Of a stretch of DNA of 64,000 nucleotides, positions 10,646 through 18,648 are shown in pieces. Both the position numbers and the translations under genes were made by a program. Origin of the DNA: a candidate division KSB1 bacterium (GTDB lineage: Bacteria; Zhuqueibacterota; Zhuqueibacteria; Zhuqueibacterales; Zhuqueibacteraceae); contig JAPDPX010000001.1 in assembly GCA_034506255.1 (NCBI GenBank), positions 558,001 through 622,000 on the forward strand, in the 5' to 3' direction. The notes beneath the pieces were generated by a model. That model was given only the letters and a program-made list of their open reading frames with translations. It was not told where the DNA came from and made no database searches. Numbering within the stretch: position 1 is the first letter of the stretch; each line of letters starts with the position of its first letter.

Positions 10646-12379
10646 ATGGTTGGGTTCTTTTCAACAAGAGCTGCGAAGGAAAAAAGCGTCAGGCAAACTC
10701 AGCGAAGCCTGCAGAATTCGAAGCGCCAGCCTGCCGACCATGGCTCAGAATCCGATGTTATGTTTTTGCAGCGAACTATTGGCAACCGGGCGTTTGGGCA
10801 CATGCTTAATTTGAGCATGAGCCGTTTTTCAAGGATTCAAGCAAAACTCGCGATCAACCAGCCTGGAGATCGATATGAGCAAGAAGCGGATCGTGTGGCT
10901 GAACAGGTGATGCGCATGTCTGAGCCGCAGATGCAGCGCACGTGCCCCTGCAGTGGGGGCTGCCCCAAGCGTCAGACGGAGAAACTCGCTCAAGGGCATC
11001 AGCGCTTACTGACCAAGCACGCCAGGTCATCTGCTCTCGAGCTGAGTGCAGAACCGTCCCTCGCCCTCGATGTTTTGCGCTCACCCGGTCAGCCGCTCGA
11101 CCCGGCCACGCGCGGGTTCATGGAAGCGCGCTTCGCACATGATTTTTCTCACGTGCGGGTGCATTCGGATACAGTCGCCGAGCAGTCTGCACGAGATATG
11201 AACGCTCGCGCCTATACCGTGGCTCAGCACATCGTTTTTAATACGGGCCAGTTTGCGCCGGGGACGTACGAGGGGCAACGGCTCCTTGCCCACGAATTGA
11301 CACACGTGGTGCAGCAAAACAGCGGCGCAACTGTCGGGGTAGCTCGGCAGCGGATGGACCCTCGTCACGCCCGCGGCTACGCGGGTGAACAAGGCATGGG
11401 TTTCATACATTACCGGCGCGAGGAGGGCTGGATCCTCTTCGAGGGGCCGGGCGGATCGGCCGGCCATGGCGTGACCGAACGCGGTTTTGACGCCGTCGCC
11501 TACAACACACGCACCGGGGAGATCCACCTCGTCGACAACAAGTCCCTGGGCAGGCAGGGTAATGTTAGCAGCGCGACAGCTATTGATCCTACCCGGAACC
11601 TCCCCAAGAACCTGGACGGACTCATCCAGCGGGTCGAGGCGGCAAAGGACGTTCCTGGACGTATCCGTTTGCTTGGACGGCTACGGGCCCTCAAGGCTGC
11701 GCTCGCCGCTGGCAAGCCGTTGCCAAATGACGTCAAGCTCGTCGTGACGACCGTCGGTGGACGATCAACTGGTGTCACTAGGCGCTTGCAATCCGTCGGC
11801 GTTCAACACCTACCCGAGCCGAAGCCGAAGACTCCCCCTGTCGCCACCACACCAGTAAAGCCACCCGCCGCCACGACACCGCCGTCAACCCTCGTGCCGA
11901 CCGTGAAGCCGCTTCCGACACCCGGTCCTGCACCTGTTGTCCAACCACCCCCGGTCGTGGCTCCACCTGTCCGCCCGTCGTCTACTTGGAAGGCGGGTCT
12001 GCAGGCCGGCGGTAAGGCGCTCGGTGTTGCACTGGTCTTTGCCGGGCTGGAGTACCTAGTGCGCAGGCGGCTGGAGAAGGATCTGGAGGCCGCGATAGAC
12101 AAGGCCCGGCATGGCGCGATGCCCTGGGCTCAGCGGCTCAAGCGTGAAGATCCATTGAAGCCGGTCTACATGAGAGTGAAAATCGAGGCGAAAGACTACA
12201 GCCGGTATGTGCCGTTGCTCGGCTGGATGCCCGAAACGCCAGTACTCCACATGCTCCAGATTGCGATGGTTCGCGAGGTGATCGATCCGCCAATCGTTGA
12301 GGTGCAGGACAATCGGTTGGACATCTTGCATCCTGGTGTGACGACCACAGTAACGTATACAGAGCTCATGGTCCCCTGA
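10646..12379 (+). CDS. DUF4157 cargo protein with a PD-(D/E)xK nuclease-like C-terminal region
   Basis: 577 residues from an ATG with GAGGAG 11 bases upstream. An N-terminal block (INQPGDRYEQEADRVAEQV, near 70) typical of DUF4157 proteins is followed by a Cys/Pro cluster (CPCSGGCPK) and the DUF4157 core (150-225), ending in the zinc-protease-like HELTHVVQQ at 216. The next region contains GFDAVAYN (Asp282), Glu292 and VDNK (Asp297-x-Lys299) on adjacent predicted strands, the layout of a PD-(D/E)xK nuclease. A Pro/Thr-rich linker (about 390-450), a hydrophobic helix (ALGVALVFAGLEYLV) and a beta-rich tail follow. DUF4157 proteins are established eCIS cargo; the nuclease activity is my inference. 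Confidence 0.85.
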   Translation: MVGFFSTRAAKEKSVRQTQRSLQNSKRQPADHGSESDVMFLQRTIGNRAFGHMLNLSMSRFSRIQAKLAINQPGDRYEQEADRVAEQVMRMSEPQMQRTCPCSGGCPKRQTEKLAQGHQRLLTKHARSSALELSAEPSLALDVLRSPGQPLDPATRGFMEARFAHDFSHVRVHSDTVAEQSARDMNARAYTVAQHIVFNTGQFAPGTYEGQRLLAHELTHVVQQNSGATVGVARQRMDPRHARGYAGEQGMGFIHYRREEGWILFEGPGGSAGHGVTERGFDAVAYNTRTGEIHLVDNKSLGRQGNVSSATAIDPTRNLPKNLDGLIQRVEAAKDVPGRIRLLGRLRALKAALAAGKPLPNDVKLVVTTVGGRSTGVTRRLQSVGVQHLPEPKPKTPPVATTPVKPPAATTPPSTLVPTVKPLPTPGPAPVVQPPPVVAPPVRPSSTWKAGLQAGGKALGVALVFAGLEYLVRRRLEKDLEAAIDKARHGAMPWAQRLKREDPLKPVYMRVKIEAKDYSRYVPLLGWMPETPVLHMLQIAMVREVIDPPIVEVQDNRLDILHPGVTTTVTYTELMVP

Positions 12380-12445
12380 TGCTTCAGCCTGAACCGCGGC
12401 GTTACCAAGCACTCGACTAGACTGCTCAAACTGCCAGAGAGAATC

Positions 12446-12583
12446 ATGACTGATGATGGCAAACAACAAGCCCTCTTGACAGCCTATCAGGAAGTCTGCC
12501 GCAGTTCTCATGCGATCGCCGATTTTCGCGCCAAGCAGTTGGGGCTTTTGCCGCTGGCCTTGGCAACGGGGATTTTCCTTTGA
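12446..12583 (+). pseudogene. 5' fragment of a small integral-membrane protein gene
   Basis: A 45-codon frame reads MTDDGKQQALLTAYQEVC, then FRAKQLGLLPLALATGIFL, and stops. The first part looks like the start of a conserved bacterial membrane protein in which a similar helix (DFRAKLLGLLPLASGTGIF) opens a transmembrane bundle. Here it ends right at the first membrane segment, so I read it as a truncated gene. From memory only; the family has no name I can give. Confidence 0.45.
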
Positions 12584-12599
12584 TCTTGAACTTCAAGAT
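12583..12599. promoter_or_regulatory. 17-base perfect palindrome, candidate operator
   Basis: ATCTTGAA-C-TTCAAGAT, two 8-base arms around one base, in the AT-rich DNA 40 bases before the cap-protein gene at 12639. Size and symmetry suit a dimeric regulator site for the structural genes. It could also be the remnant stem of an element that truncated the preceding gene. Confidence 0.4.
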
Positions 12600-12638
12600 T
12601 GAAATAAAGCAGAGCAAACAATAGAAAAATGACATTCC

Positions 12639-13472
12639 ATGTTCCGCGATCTTGACGACACCTTGAAAAATATTCTCGATGACGCCGAGGCTCCGGATGA
12701 TCTCGAGAGCGCCGAGGTGAGCTTTTTGCTGCCGGACAAAACCTTTTTGCCCGACAGGCCCACCCTCAATCTTTTTCTTTACAATGTGCATGAGAACCGC
12801 GTGCTGCGCGATCCGGTGCCGATTATTGAAAAGAGCGGAACGAGCTATGTCCGTCGTACACCGCCGCTGCGGGTTGACTGCTCCTATATGGTTACGGCCT
12901 GGGGGGATGGCAGTGGCGAGGAGAAAGCCAAGAGAGAGCATCGACTGCTCAGCCAGGCCCTGCAATGGCTCAGCCGCTTTCCGGTCATTCCCGATCGCTA
13001 TCTCGTCGGCAGCTTGCAGAATCCGCCGTTTCCCCATCGCACCGAGGTGGCGCTGCCGAATGGCGAAAAGAGCATGGGCGAGTTTTGGACCGCACTGGGG
13101 CAACCGCCACGGCCTTCCTTTAATCTGCTGGTGACGATTGCGATGGACTCCGGCGTAAAAATCGCAGGCCCGCTGGTAACGACACATTCCACCGGCACTG
13201 ATGCCGGCGCCGGTGTGATTGACGAGACCTGGATACAAATCGGCGGCCGCGTGCTCAATCCTACGGGCCAGGGTATTGCCAATGCGCTCGTGGACATCAT
13301 CGATGCCGGATTGCGGACACCAACAGATGCCGAGGGACGCTACTCCTTTCCGCGCGTGCCGGTTGGCACCCGCACCATCCGTGTGGTGGCGGTCGGGTTT
13401 GCGCCCAAAACCCAGTCCGTGCCTGTGCCGGGCCGGCCGGAGGATTATGAGATCATTTTAACCCCGCTTTAA
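12639..13472 (+). CDS. DUF4255 tube-terminator/cap protein (Afp16/Pvc16-like) with a C-terminal beta-sandwich domain
   Basis: 277 residues. The N-terminal 190 residues match the DUF4255 pattern: RDLDDTLKNIL, LNLFLYNVHENRVLRD, PPLRVDCSYMVTAW, and EHRLLSQALQWLSRFP. In Afp and PVC this protein caps the tube and helps stop tube growth. The last 75 residues (GGRVLNPTGQGIANALVDI through GRYSFPRVPVGTRTIRV) are a carboxypeptidase-regulatory-like beta-sandwich, an addition not needed for capping. It opens the structural gene block, after a possible operator at 12583, and precedes the sheath gene by 29 bases. Confidence 0.9.
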   Translation: MFRDLDDTLKNILDDAEAPDDLESAEVSFLLPDKTFLPDRPTLNLFLYNVHENRVLRDPVPIIEKSGTSYVRRTPPLRVDCSYMVTAWGDGSGEEKAKREHRLLSQALQWLSRFPVIPDRYLVGSLQNPPFPHRTEVALPNGEKSMGEFWTALGQPPRPSFNLLVTIAMDSGVKIAGPLVTTHSTGTDAGAGVIDETWIQIGGRVLNPTGQGIANALVDIIDAGLRTPTDAEGRYSFPRVPVGTRTIRVVAVGFAPKTQSVPVPGRPEDYEIILTPL

Positions 13473-13501
13473 TGAAAACATTTTAAGAAAGAGGGAATAC
13501 C

Positions 13502-15424
13502 ATGCCATTCAACCCGATCAACAAAGCGCCGGGCGTTTACCTCGAGGAAGTGCAAGTGCCCGGCCCGATTGCCGGAGTCGGGACCAGCACCGCCGCCTTC
13601 ATCGGCCCAGCGGAAAAAGGTCCTCTCACTATACCCACGTTTCTGACAAATCTCACACAGTTCCAAAATGCCTTCGGCGGCTATATCACGGCGCCGATGG
13701 TGTATGTCACCCATGCGGTGCGCGGGTTCTTCGACAACGGTGGGACAAGCTGCTACTTCGTGCGCGTCGGCACGGCGGTGCGGGCGTCGCGCACGTTGAA
13801 CGACCGCGGCACACCAACGGCACGCCCGGCACTTGTCGTTACGGCGAAGGAAGAAGGCGTTACCGGCAACGCGATCACGGTTGAAGTGCAGGATGCCAGT
13901 ATCGTTGCCACGGTTGCCGTGGTAAGGGCGCAGGCCACCTTGTCTGCCGCGTCGAATAATCAAGCCACCGTTACCGCAGCAGGTGACGCCGCGAATTTCC
14001 GACCCGGTGACACCGTCTTCCTGGAACAAGGCGGAACCAATGAGCGGACAACAATTGCCAGTATCAGTGGCACGACGATCACATTTCAAGCGAACCTGAG
14101 TAACACCTACTCAGGCGGCACGATCCGCATCGCCAACCTCATCCCCGGGCAGACCCAAATCCGCATCGGCACCACTACCGGCATTGAGCCTGGCTCGTAT
14201 GTTAGCATTGCGCAAGGCGCAACCACGGAAGCGCGCGTGGTGCAGTCGGTCGAGCGTGTGAACCATTTCATTACACTTGCTTCCGGTCTCACCAACACCT
14301 ACACCATGGCCTCCACCGATGCAGCGGTGAATCTCCAGACATTGGAATTTACGCTCATCATTACTACACCGGGCCTGGGCGCCGAAAACTTTCCGAATCT
14401 TGCCATGGACCCGCGCCACAGCCGTTACTTTGCGAAAGTGGTGAATTCTGCCAGCGTGGAAGTGGCGCTTGTCGATCCGCCGAATCCGACCTTGCCACCG
14501 GATAATCGTCCCGCGGTGATCGCGGCCCCGGTGCTGACTGGCGGACAGGATGACGACCTTTCGCAAATTCAGCCGACACACTATAAGAGTGCGATTGATG
14601 CGCTGGAAAGGGTGGACGACGTCAACCTCCTTTGCGTTCCCGACCGCACCGATCAGGAGATTCAAGCCTATATGATCGCGCATTGTGAGAAAATGCAAGA
14701 TCGCTTTGCGATTCTGGATCCACTGCCGAATGCCACCCCTTCAAATGGCCTTCTTACACAGCGCAACAACTTGAGCTCCGACAATGGCTATGCCGCGCTG
14801 TACTATCCGTGGATTTATATTGCCAATCCGGTTGCCTCCGGGCGTATCAAGGTGCCGCCTTCGGGCCATGTTGCCGGTGTCTACGCGCGCACCGACGGCA
14901 CCCGCGGTGTTCATAAAGCACCGGCGAACGAGCCGATTCGCGGGGTGCTGGAATTGGAAAGAACACTCACCGACGAGGAGCAGGGCCCGGTGAATGAAAA
15001 TGGCATCAACGTCCTGCGGTTTTTCCCGGGCAGCGGCTTTCGGGTGTGGGGCGCGCGCACGATTGCTCCCAGGGACCGCACGCAGTGGCGCTACGTCAAC
15101 GTGCGTCGGCTCATGCTCTTCATCGAGGAATCCATTCAGGAAGGCACGCAATTCGCGGTGTTCGAGCCGAACGAGCTCGGGCTTTGGGAAAAGGTGAAAC
15201 GGCAAGTCACGGATTTTCTCACTCGCGTCTGGCGTGACGGAGCCCTGTTTGGCGCCAGCCCGGAGGAAGCGTTCCGGGTGCGGGTCGATGAGGAATTGAA
15301 CCCGCCGAGTGTGCGCGCTTTGGGGCAGCTTATTATCGAAGTCGTCGTCTTTCCCACCACGCCCGCTGAGTTCGTTGTGTTCCGGATTATTCAAGAACCG
15401 GGTGGACCGACCGTAGAAGAATAA
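13502..15424 (+). CDS. contractile sheath protein
   Basis: 640 residues from an ATG with AGAGGGA 7-12 bases upstream. The start PFNPINKAPGVYLEEV and the segment GGTSCYFVRVG are typical of phage and eCIS sheaths. The C-terminal half has the conserved ALYYPWIYIANP, PPSGHVAGVYARTDGTRG, RVWGARTI, and YVNVRRLMLFIEESI segments. Residues about 135-290 form an inserted beta-rich domain with Thr/Gly-rich strands, which would sit on the outside of the sheath. There is only one sheath gene here, whereas Afp has three. It contracts to drive the inner tube. Confidence 0.95.
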   Translation: MPFNPINKAPGVYLEEVQVPGPIAGVGTSTAAFIGPAEKGPLTIPTFLTNLTQFQNAFGGYITAPMVYVTHAVRGFFDNGGTSCYFVRVGTAVRASRTLNDRGTPTARPALVVTAKEEGVTGNAITVEVQDASIVATVAVVRAQATLSAASNNQATVTAAGDAANFRPGDTVFLEQGGTNERTTIASISGTTITFQANLSNTYSGGTIRIANLIPGQTQIRIGTTTGIEPGSYVSIAQGATTEARVVQSVERVNHFITLASGLTNTYTMASTDAAVNLQTLEFTLIITTPGLGAENFPNLAMDPRHSRYFAKVVNSASVEVALVDPPNPTLPPDNRPAVIAAPVLTGGQDDDLSQIQPTHYKSAIDALERVDDVNLLCVPDRTDQEIQAYMIAHCEKMQDRFAILDPLPNATPSNGLLTQRNNLSSDNGYAALYYPWIYIANPVASGRIKVPPSGHVAGVYARTDGTRGVHKAPANEPIRGVLELERTLTDEEQGPVNENGINVLRFFPGSGFRVWGARTIAPRDRTQWRYVNVRRLMLFIEESIQEGTQFAVFEPNELGLWEKVKRQVTDFLTRVWRDGALFGASPEEAFRVRVDEELNPPSVRALGQLIIEVVVFPTTPAEFVVFRIIQEPGGPTVEE

Positions 15425-15448
15425 ACCAACGCAAGCAAGGAGAAGAAT

Positions 15449-15898
15449 ATGCCAACCGCTCAACGCGTCGATCCCTATCGCAATTTCAATTTTCTGGTCG
15501 AGATCGACGGCATTACGCAGGCGGGATTCATGGATTGCTCCGGCTTCGGAGCGAACACCGATCCCATCGAATATCGTGAAGGCAACGAGAACCCCGGGCA
15601 GGATCCCAAAACCATGCGCAAACTGCCGGGCATGACCAAATATAACAACATCATGCTCAAGTGGGGCCTGACCGATTCAAGGGAGTTGTACGACTGGTAC
15701 CGCGACATCGGCAAAGGCAAGGTTGTGCGCAAGAACGGCAGCATCGTCGTGCTCGATCTCGAAGGCAACGAAGCGGTGCGCTGGAATTTTCGCAACGGCT
15801 GGCCGACGAAATGGGACGGCCCGGATTTCACCTCGAAGGGCAACGACGTGGCGGTCGAGACGCTGGAGATCGCGCATGAAGGGGTGGAAAGGGCGTAA
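15449..15898 (+). CDS. inner-tube protein, copy 1 (gp19/Afp1-type)
   Basis: 149 residues, ATG with AAGGAGAAG upstream. It has the T4-gp19-like tube signature: DPYRNFNFLVEIDGI at the start, DCSGFGANTDPIEY, LKWGLTDSRELYDWY and NGWPTKWDGPDF. Hexameric rings of this protein form the tube inside the sheath. It shares most positions with copy 2, 88 bases downstream, but carries a slightly longer loop (NENPGQDPKTMRK). eCIS loci commonly encode two or three tube variants, one of which contacts the baseplate. Confidence 0.93.
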   Translation: MPTAQRVDPYRNFNFLVEIDGITQAGFMDCSGFGANTDPIEYREGNENPGQDPKTMRKLPGMTKYNNIMLKWGLTDSRELYDWYRDIGKGKVVRKNGSIVVLDLEGNEAVRWNFRNGWPTKWDGPDFTSKGNDVAVETLEIAHEGVERA

Positions 15899-15986
15899 GT
15901 TTCGTGGTAGCCCCTTCAGGGTCGGGCATGCAGCAAAAGAGGGTGCCGAAAGGCATTAGGAACTATCAAAACCGGAGAGTCAGTCT

Positions 15987-16421
15987 ATGCCCACTGGACA
16001 ACGCGCGGACCCCTTGCGCAATTTCAATTTTTACGTCGAGTTTGACGGCATCACCCAGGCCGGTTTCACGGATTGCTCCGGCTTTGGGGCGACCACCGAA
16101 CCGGTTGAAGTCAATGAAGGCGGCGTGAATCACGCTTCGCACAAATTCGTGGGTCGCACCAAGCAAAACAATATTACGCTCAAATGGGGCCTGACGAATT
16201 CGCGCGACTTGTATGATTGGTATCGTGACGTGGTGAATGGAAGAATCCGGCGCAGGACCGGCAGCATTGTCGTGCTCGATCTCGAAGGCAACGAAACAGT
16301 GCGCTGGAATTTTCGCAACGGCTGGCCGACCAAGTGGGAAGGCCCGGCTTTCACTGCCAAGGGCAATGAAGTCGCCATTGAGACACTCGAGATTGCGCAT
16401 GAGGGATTGGAAAGAGCGTAG
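15987..16421 (+). CDS. inner-tube protein, copy 2
   Basis: 144 residues and clearly paralogous to the gene just upstream: DPLRNFNFYVEFDGI, DCSGFGATTEPVEV, LKWGLTNSRDLYDWY, NGWPTKWEGPAF. It lacks the extra loop of copy 1. In Afp and PVC a second tube protein forms the first ring on the spike hub, or the bulk of the shaft; which copy does which here cannot be told from sequence. The gap before it (15899-15986) shows no feature. Confidence 0.93.
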   Translation: MPTGQRADPLRNFNFYVEFDGITQAGFTDCSGFGATTEPVEVNEGGVNHASHKFVGRTKQNNITLKWGLTNSRDLYDWYRDVVNGRIRRRTGSIVVLDLEGNETVRWNFRNGWPTKWEGPAFTAKGNEVAIETLEIAHEGLERA

Positions 16422-16506
16422 AGAGGGAGAAGGGGGAAAGAGAGGGGAAAAGGGCGATTGGGGAAAGTCAATTCAACCGGCAACCAGCAACCAAAAACTA
16501 AAAACC

Positions 16507-16869
16507 ATGATCCAAACCGAATTTGAATTCACCCTGCCGATCGGGTATCAGGATGGTGACGGCAGTTTGCATCGCGATGGTGTGATGCGCCTGGCCACCG
16601 CCGCGGATGAGATTTTGCCTCTGCGCGACGCGCGGGTGCAAAACAACCAGGCATATCTGATCATCATCTTGCTCTCGCGCGTCATCGTGCGGCTGGGCAG
16701 CATTGAAAATATCAACCCCAAAGTGATTGAGGGATTGTACGCGGCGGATTTGGCTTACTTGCAGGAGTTTTACAACCGCGTCAATCGCAACGGCAAGGCC
16801 AGCGTGGAAGCCGCCTGCCCCAAATGTGCGCATACGTTCGAGGTGGAGCTGAACGTCGCGGGGGGGTAG
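16507..16869 (+). CDS. small eCIS conserved protein, probable tail-assembly component
   Basis: 120 residues from the ATG at 16507; the frame is open upstream to 16237, but that overlaps the tube gene and is Arg-rich. It reads FEFTLPIGYQDGDGSLHRDG, then ILPLRDARVQNNQAYLIII, and ends in an orphan CPKCAHTFEVEL. Proteins of this type follow the tube genes in many eCIS and phage loci and are thought to be assembly chaperones or baseplate parts. Only one CxxC is present, so a full zinc ribbon would need a second chain. Confidence 0.8.
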   Translation: MIQTEFEFTLPIGYQDGDGSLHRDGVMRLATAADEILPLRDARVQNNQAYLIIILLSRVIVRLGSIENINPKVIEGLYAADLAYLQEFYNRVNRNGKASVEAACPKCAHTFEVELNVAGG

Positions 16870-17033
16870 CCGGCTACCCCCTCGCGGCGCTGTACGAGGA
16901 GGTAGCCTTTGTGGCTTATCACTTTCATTGGCCGTACGAAGCAATACTCAATTTGGAGCACGCCGAACGACGGCGCTGGGTCGAGGAGATTTCGGTCATC
17001 AATCAACGCATGAACGAAAGCGCCAGGGCATGA
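16824..17033 (+). CDS. DUF6760-type small eCIS protein
   Basis: 69 residues. The last 55 (GYPLAALYEEVAFVAYHFHW, PYEAILNLEHAERRRWVEEI) match the short helical protein that sits between tube and LysM genes in eCIS loci, in the place of Afp6. It overlaps the preceding gene by 46 bases; I see no start codon between 16824 and the GYP segment, so the first 14 residues may be untranslated or the start may be unusual. Its stop overlaps the next start in ATGA, so the two are translationally coupled. Confidence 0.78.
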   Translation: MCAYVRGGAERRGGVAGYPLAALYEEVAFVAYHFHWPYEAILNLEHAERRRWVEEISVINQRMNESARA

Positions 17034-17833
17034 AGGCAATGATTCGGGCAATCTCGCGTTGGCAGGGGTTGCCCGGGCGGGGCAATCCTTCGCAGCGGTG
17101 GACGCGCTGGACTCGGTCTTTGACCGAACGGCACGGACGAATTCCTTTGCGCCATGGGGCGCGGGCGATGATTTTGTTCCAACCGCTCGCGCGACTTTAT
17201 CTCCACTGCCAGCGCTGGCAGAGCCACGCCTGGAAGCTCGCTCCACAAATCAACCTGGCGATTGCACCGATCCTGCGGCAGACGGTTTGGAAAGAGCGCC
17301 CCGTTCTCCCGCCGGCTTATGCCGGAGTGAATGCTCGACGTATCGCCTCGCCTTCTGTTCAGGCTCGCGGTCAGGCCGGTAATCGGGTGATCTTTCTTAA
17401 CCCTCTTGGCTCCAGCTCTGGCCGAAGCACATTCAGCAACCGTGAGATCGGAGGAAGAGATGGAGCGCCTTGGCAACAGGTCTTTGGTCGCGCGGATAGA
17501 ATCAATGGGGTATTACAGGTGAATCGTTCGAGTCTGCTCGTGGAAGAGAGCCTGCGGATTCTGCGCCGGGTTGTCCATGAAAGGCAAAGAGTGGAAGAGA
17601 GAATGCAAAGTTCTACGGTCGCGCGACAACTCGTTCAGCATCATCAAGACCGCCCTTCAGCGGCAGAGCGAACCGCAATGGAATCTCAGCCTCTCACCAA
17701 GGCCGGCACACGCACGTGGCCGCAGGCAGCTTCAGCGCCCGCAATCAACCTCGATCAGTTGACCGAACAAGTGATTCGCCAGCTTGACCATCGGCTGATT
17801 GCGTACCGGGAGCGCATGGGAAAACTGTTTTAA
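17030..17833 (+). CDS. eCIS conserved protein with a C-terminal amphipathic helix
   Basis: 267 residues, starting at the ATG of an ATGA overlap (MKAMIRAISRWQGLPGRGN). The N-terminal 220 residues are Arg/Gln/Ser-rich and of low complexity, probably disordered. The last 30 (INLDQLTEQVIRQLDHRLIA, YRERMGK) form a conserved-looking helix that recurs at the C-terminus of the protein in this position in eCIS loci. It may link baseplate parts. The frame extends to 16928 in an upstream direction, but that overlaps the coupled gene. Confidence 0.65.
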   Translation: MKAMIRAISRWQGLPGRGNPSQRWTRWTRSLTERHGRIPLRHGARAMILFQPLARLYLHCQRWQSHAWKLAPQINLAIAPILRQTVWKERPVLPPAYAGVNARRIASPSVQARGQAGNRVIFLNPLGSSSGRSTFSNREIGGRDGAPWQQVFGRADRINGVLQVNRSSLLVEESLRILRRVVHERQRVEERMQSSTVARQLVQHHQDRPSAAERTAMESQPLTKAGTRTWPQAASAPAINLDQLTEQVIRQLDHRLIAYRERMGKLF

Positions 17834-17834
17834 C

Positions 17835-17880
17835 GTAGCGCAGGCATCTTGCCTGCCTGCAGGCTGGAAGCCGGCGCTAC
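17835..17880. repeat. intergenic palindromic repeat
   Basis: Bounded by GTAGCGC (17835-17841) and GCGCTAC (17874-17880), with an inner hairpin AGGCA-TCT-TGCCT and a CTGCAG centre. It starts just after the stop of the previous gene. Similar words occur at 7100, 32067 and 33371, so I read it as one copy of a dispersed REP-like family. It may also attenuate the operon. Confidence 0.55.
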
Positions 17881-17978
17881 GGCATTAAAATGCTTCCAGC
17901 AGGACCATGGATAGTCGTCAACCGCCAACCGAGGCTTTACGTTTTGAGTGACCAAAACCAATATGAATGAGGAAACGG

Positions 17979-18647
17979 ATGGGACTGGTCAAAGCAAGCA
18001 TCAAGGTGGAGCACAACCCGAGAGTGGAATTCGTCGTCCTCTTCAATCCGGAGGAATACACCCTCAACCAGGATAATAACTTTGCTTCGCAAACGATTCC
18101 CGGGCTTTCATCGCCTTTGTTGCAATTTGTCAACGGCAACCTGCGCACGCTGGACATGGAGTTGTTCTTTGACACGTATGATAATGCCACCTTGCCCAAG
18201 CCGGACGTGCGGGACATCACCAACCGCTTCATCAAGCTGATGGAGATCGATCCGGAGCTGCATGCTCCGCCGGTGCTGAGATTTTCCTGGGCGTCTTTGC
18301 AATTTCGCTGTGTGTTGGCGAAGGCGACGCAGAAATTCATCCTGTTCTGGGACGATGGCCGGCCGGTGCGCGCCCGCTTGACTGTCACGTTCAATGAATA
18401 TGTCGATCTTGAGCGCGAAGCCAAAAGAGTCAGCCGCCGCTCGGCCGATTTCAGCAAAGTGCACATTGTGACCCAGGGGGAAACCCTGAGCGGCATTGCC
18501 GGCAAGTTTTACGAAAATCCGCAAATGTGGCGCCCCCTTGCCATCGCGAATGGTATTTCCGATCCTCGCTTCCTCGCGGTGGGGCAGCCGCTGCGAATCC
18601 CGGCACTTCCGTTTATTGATCCGGAAAGCGGGGAGGTGATGCGCTGA
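17979..18647 (+). CDS. LysM-containing baseplate protein (Afp7-like)
   Basis: 222 residues. The N-terminal 140 residues (VEHNPRVEFVVLFNPEEY) match the eCIS hub-adaptor family. The C-terminal 50 are one LysM repeat (HIVTQGETLSGIAGKFYENP through VGQPLRIP), as in Afp7 and its gp53-like relatives, which clamp the spike hub to the baseplate. The frame opens at 17967, but GAGGAAA lies right over that start and fits the ATG at 17979, which I prefer. It is directly followed (1 base) by the hub gene. Confidence 0.9.
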   Translation: MGLVKASIKVEHNPRVEFVVLFNPEEYTLNQDNNFASQTIPGLSSPLLQFVNGNLRTLDMELFFDTYDNATLPKPDVRDITNRFIKLMEIDPELHAPPVLRFSWASLQFRCVLAKATQKFILFWDDGRPVRARLTVTFNEYVDLEREAKRVSRRSADFSKVHIVTQGETLSGIAGKFYENPQMWRPLAIANGISDPRFLAVGQPLRIPALPFIDPESGEVMR

Positions 18648-18648
18648 G

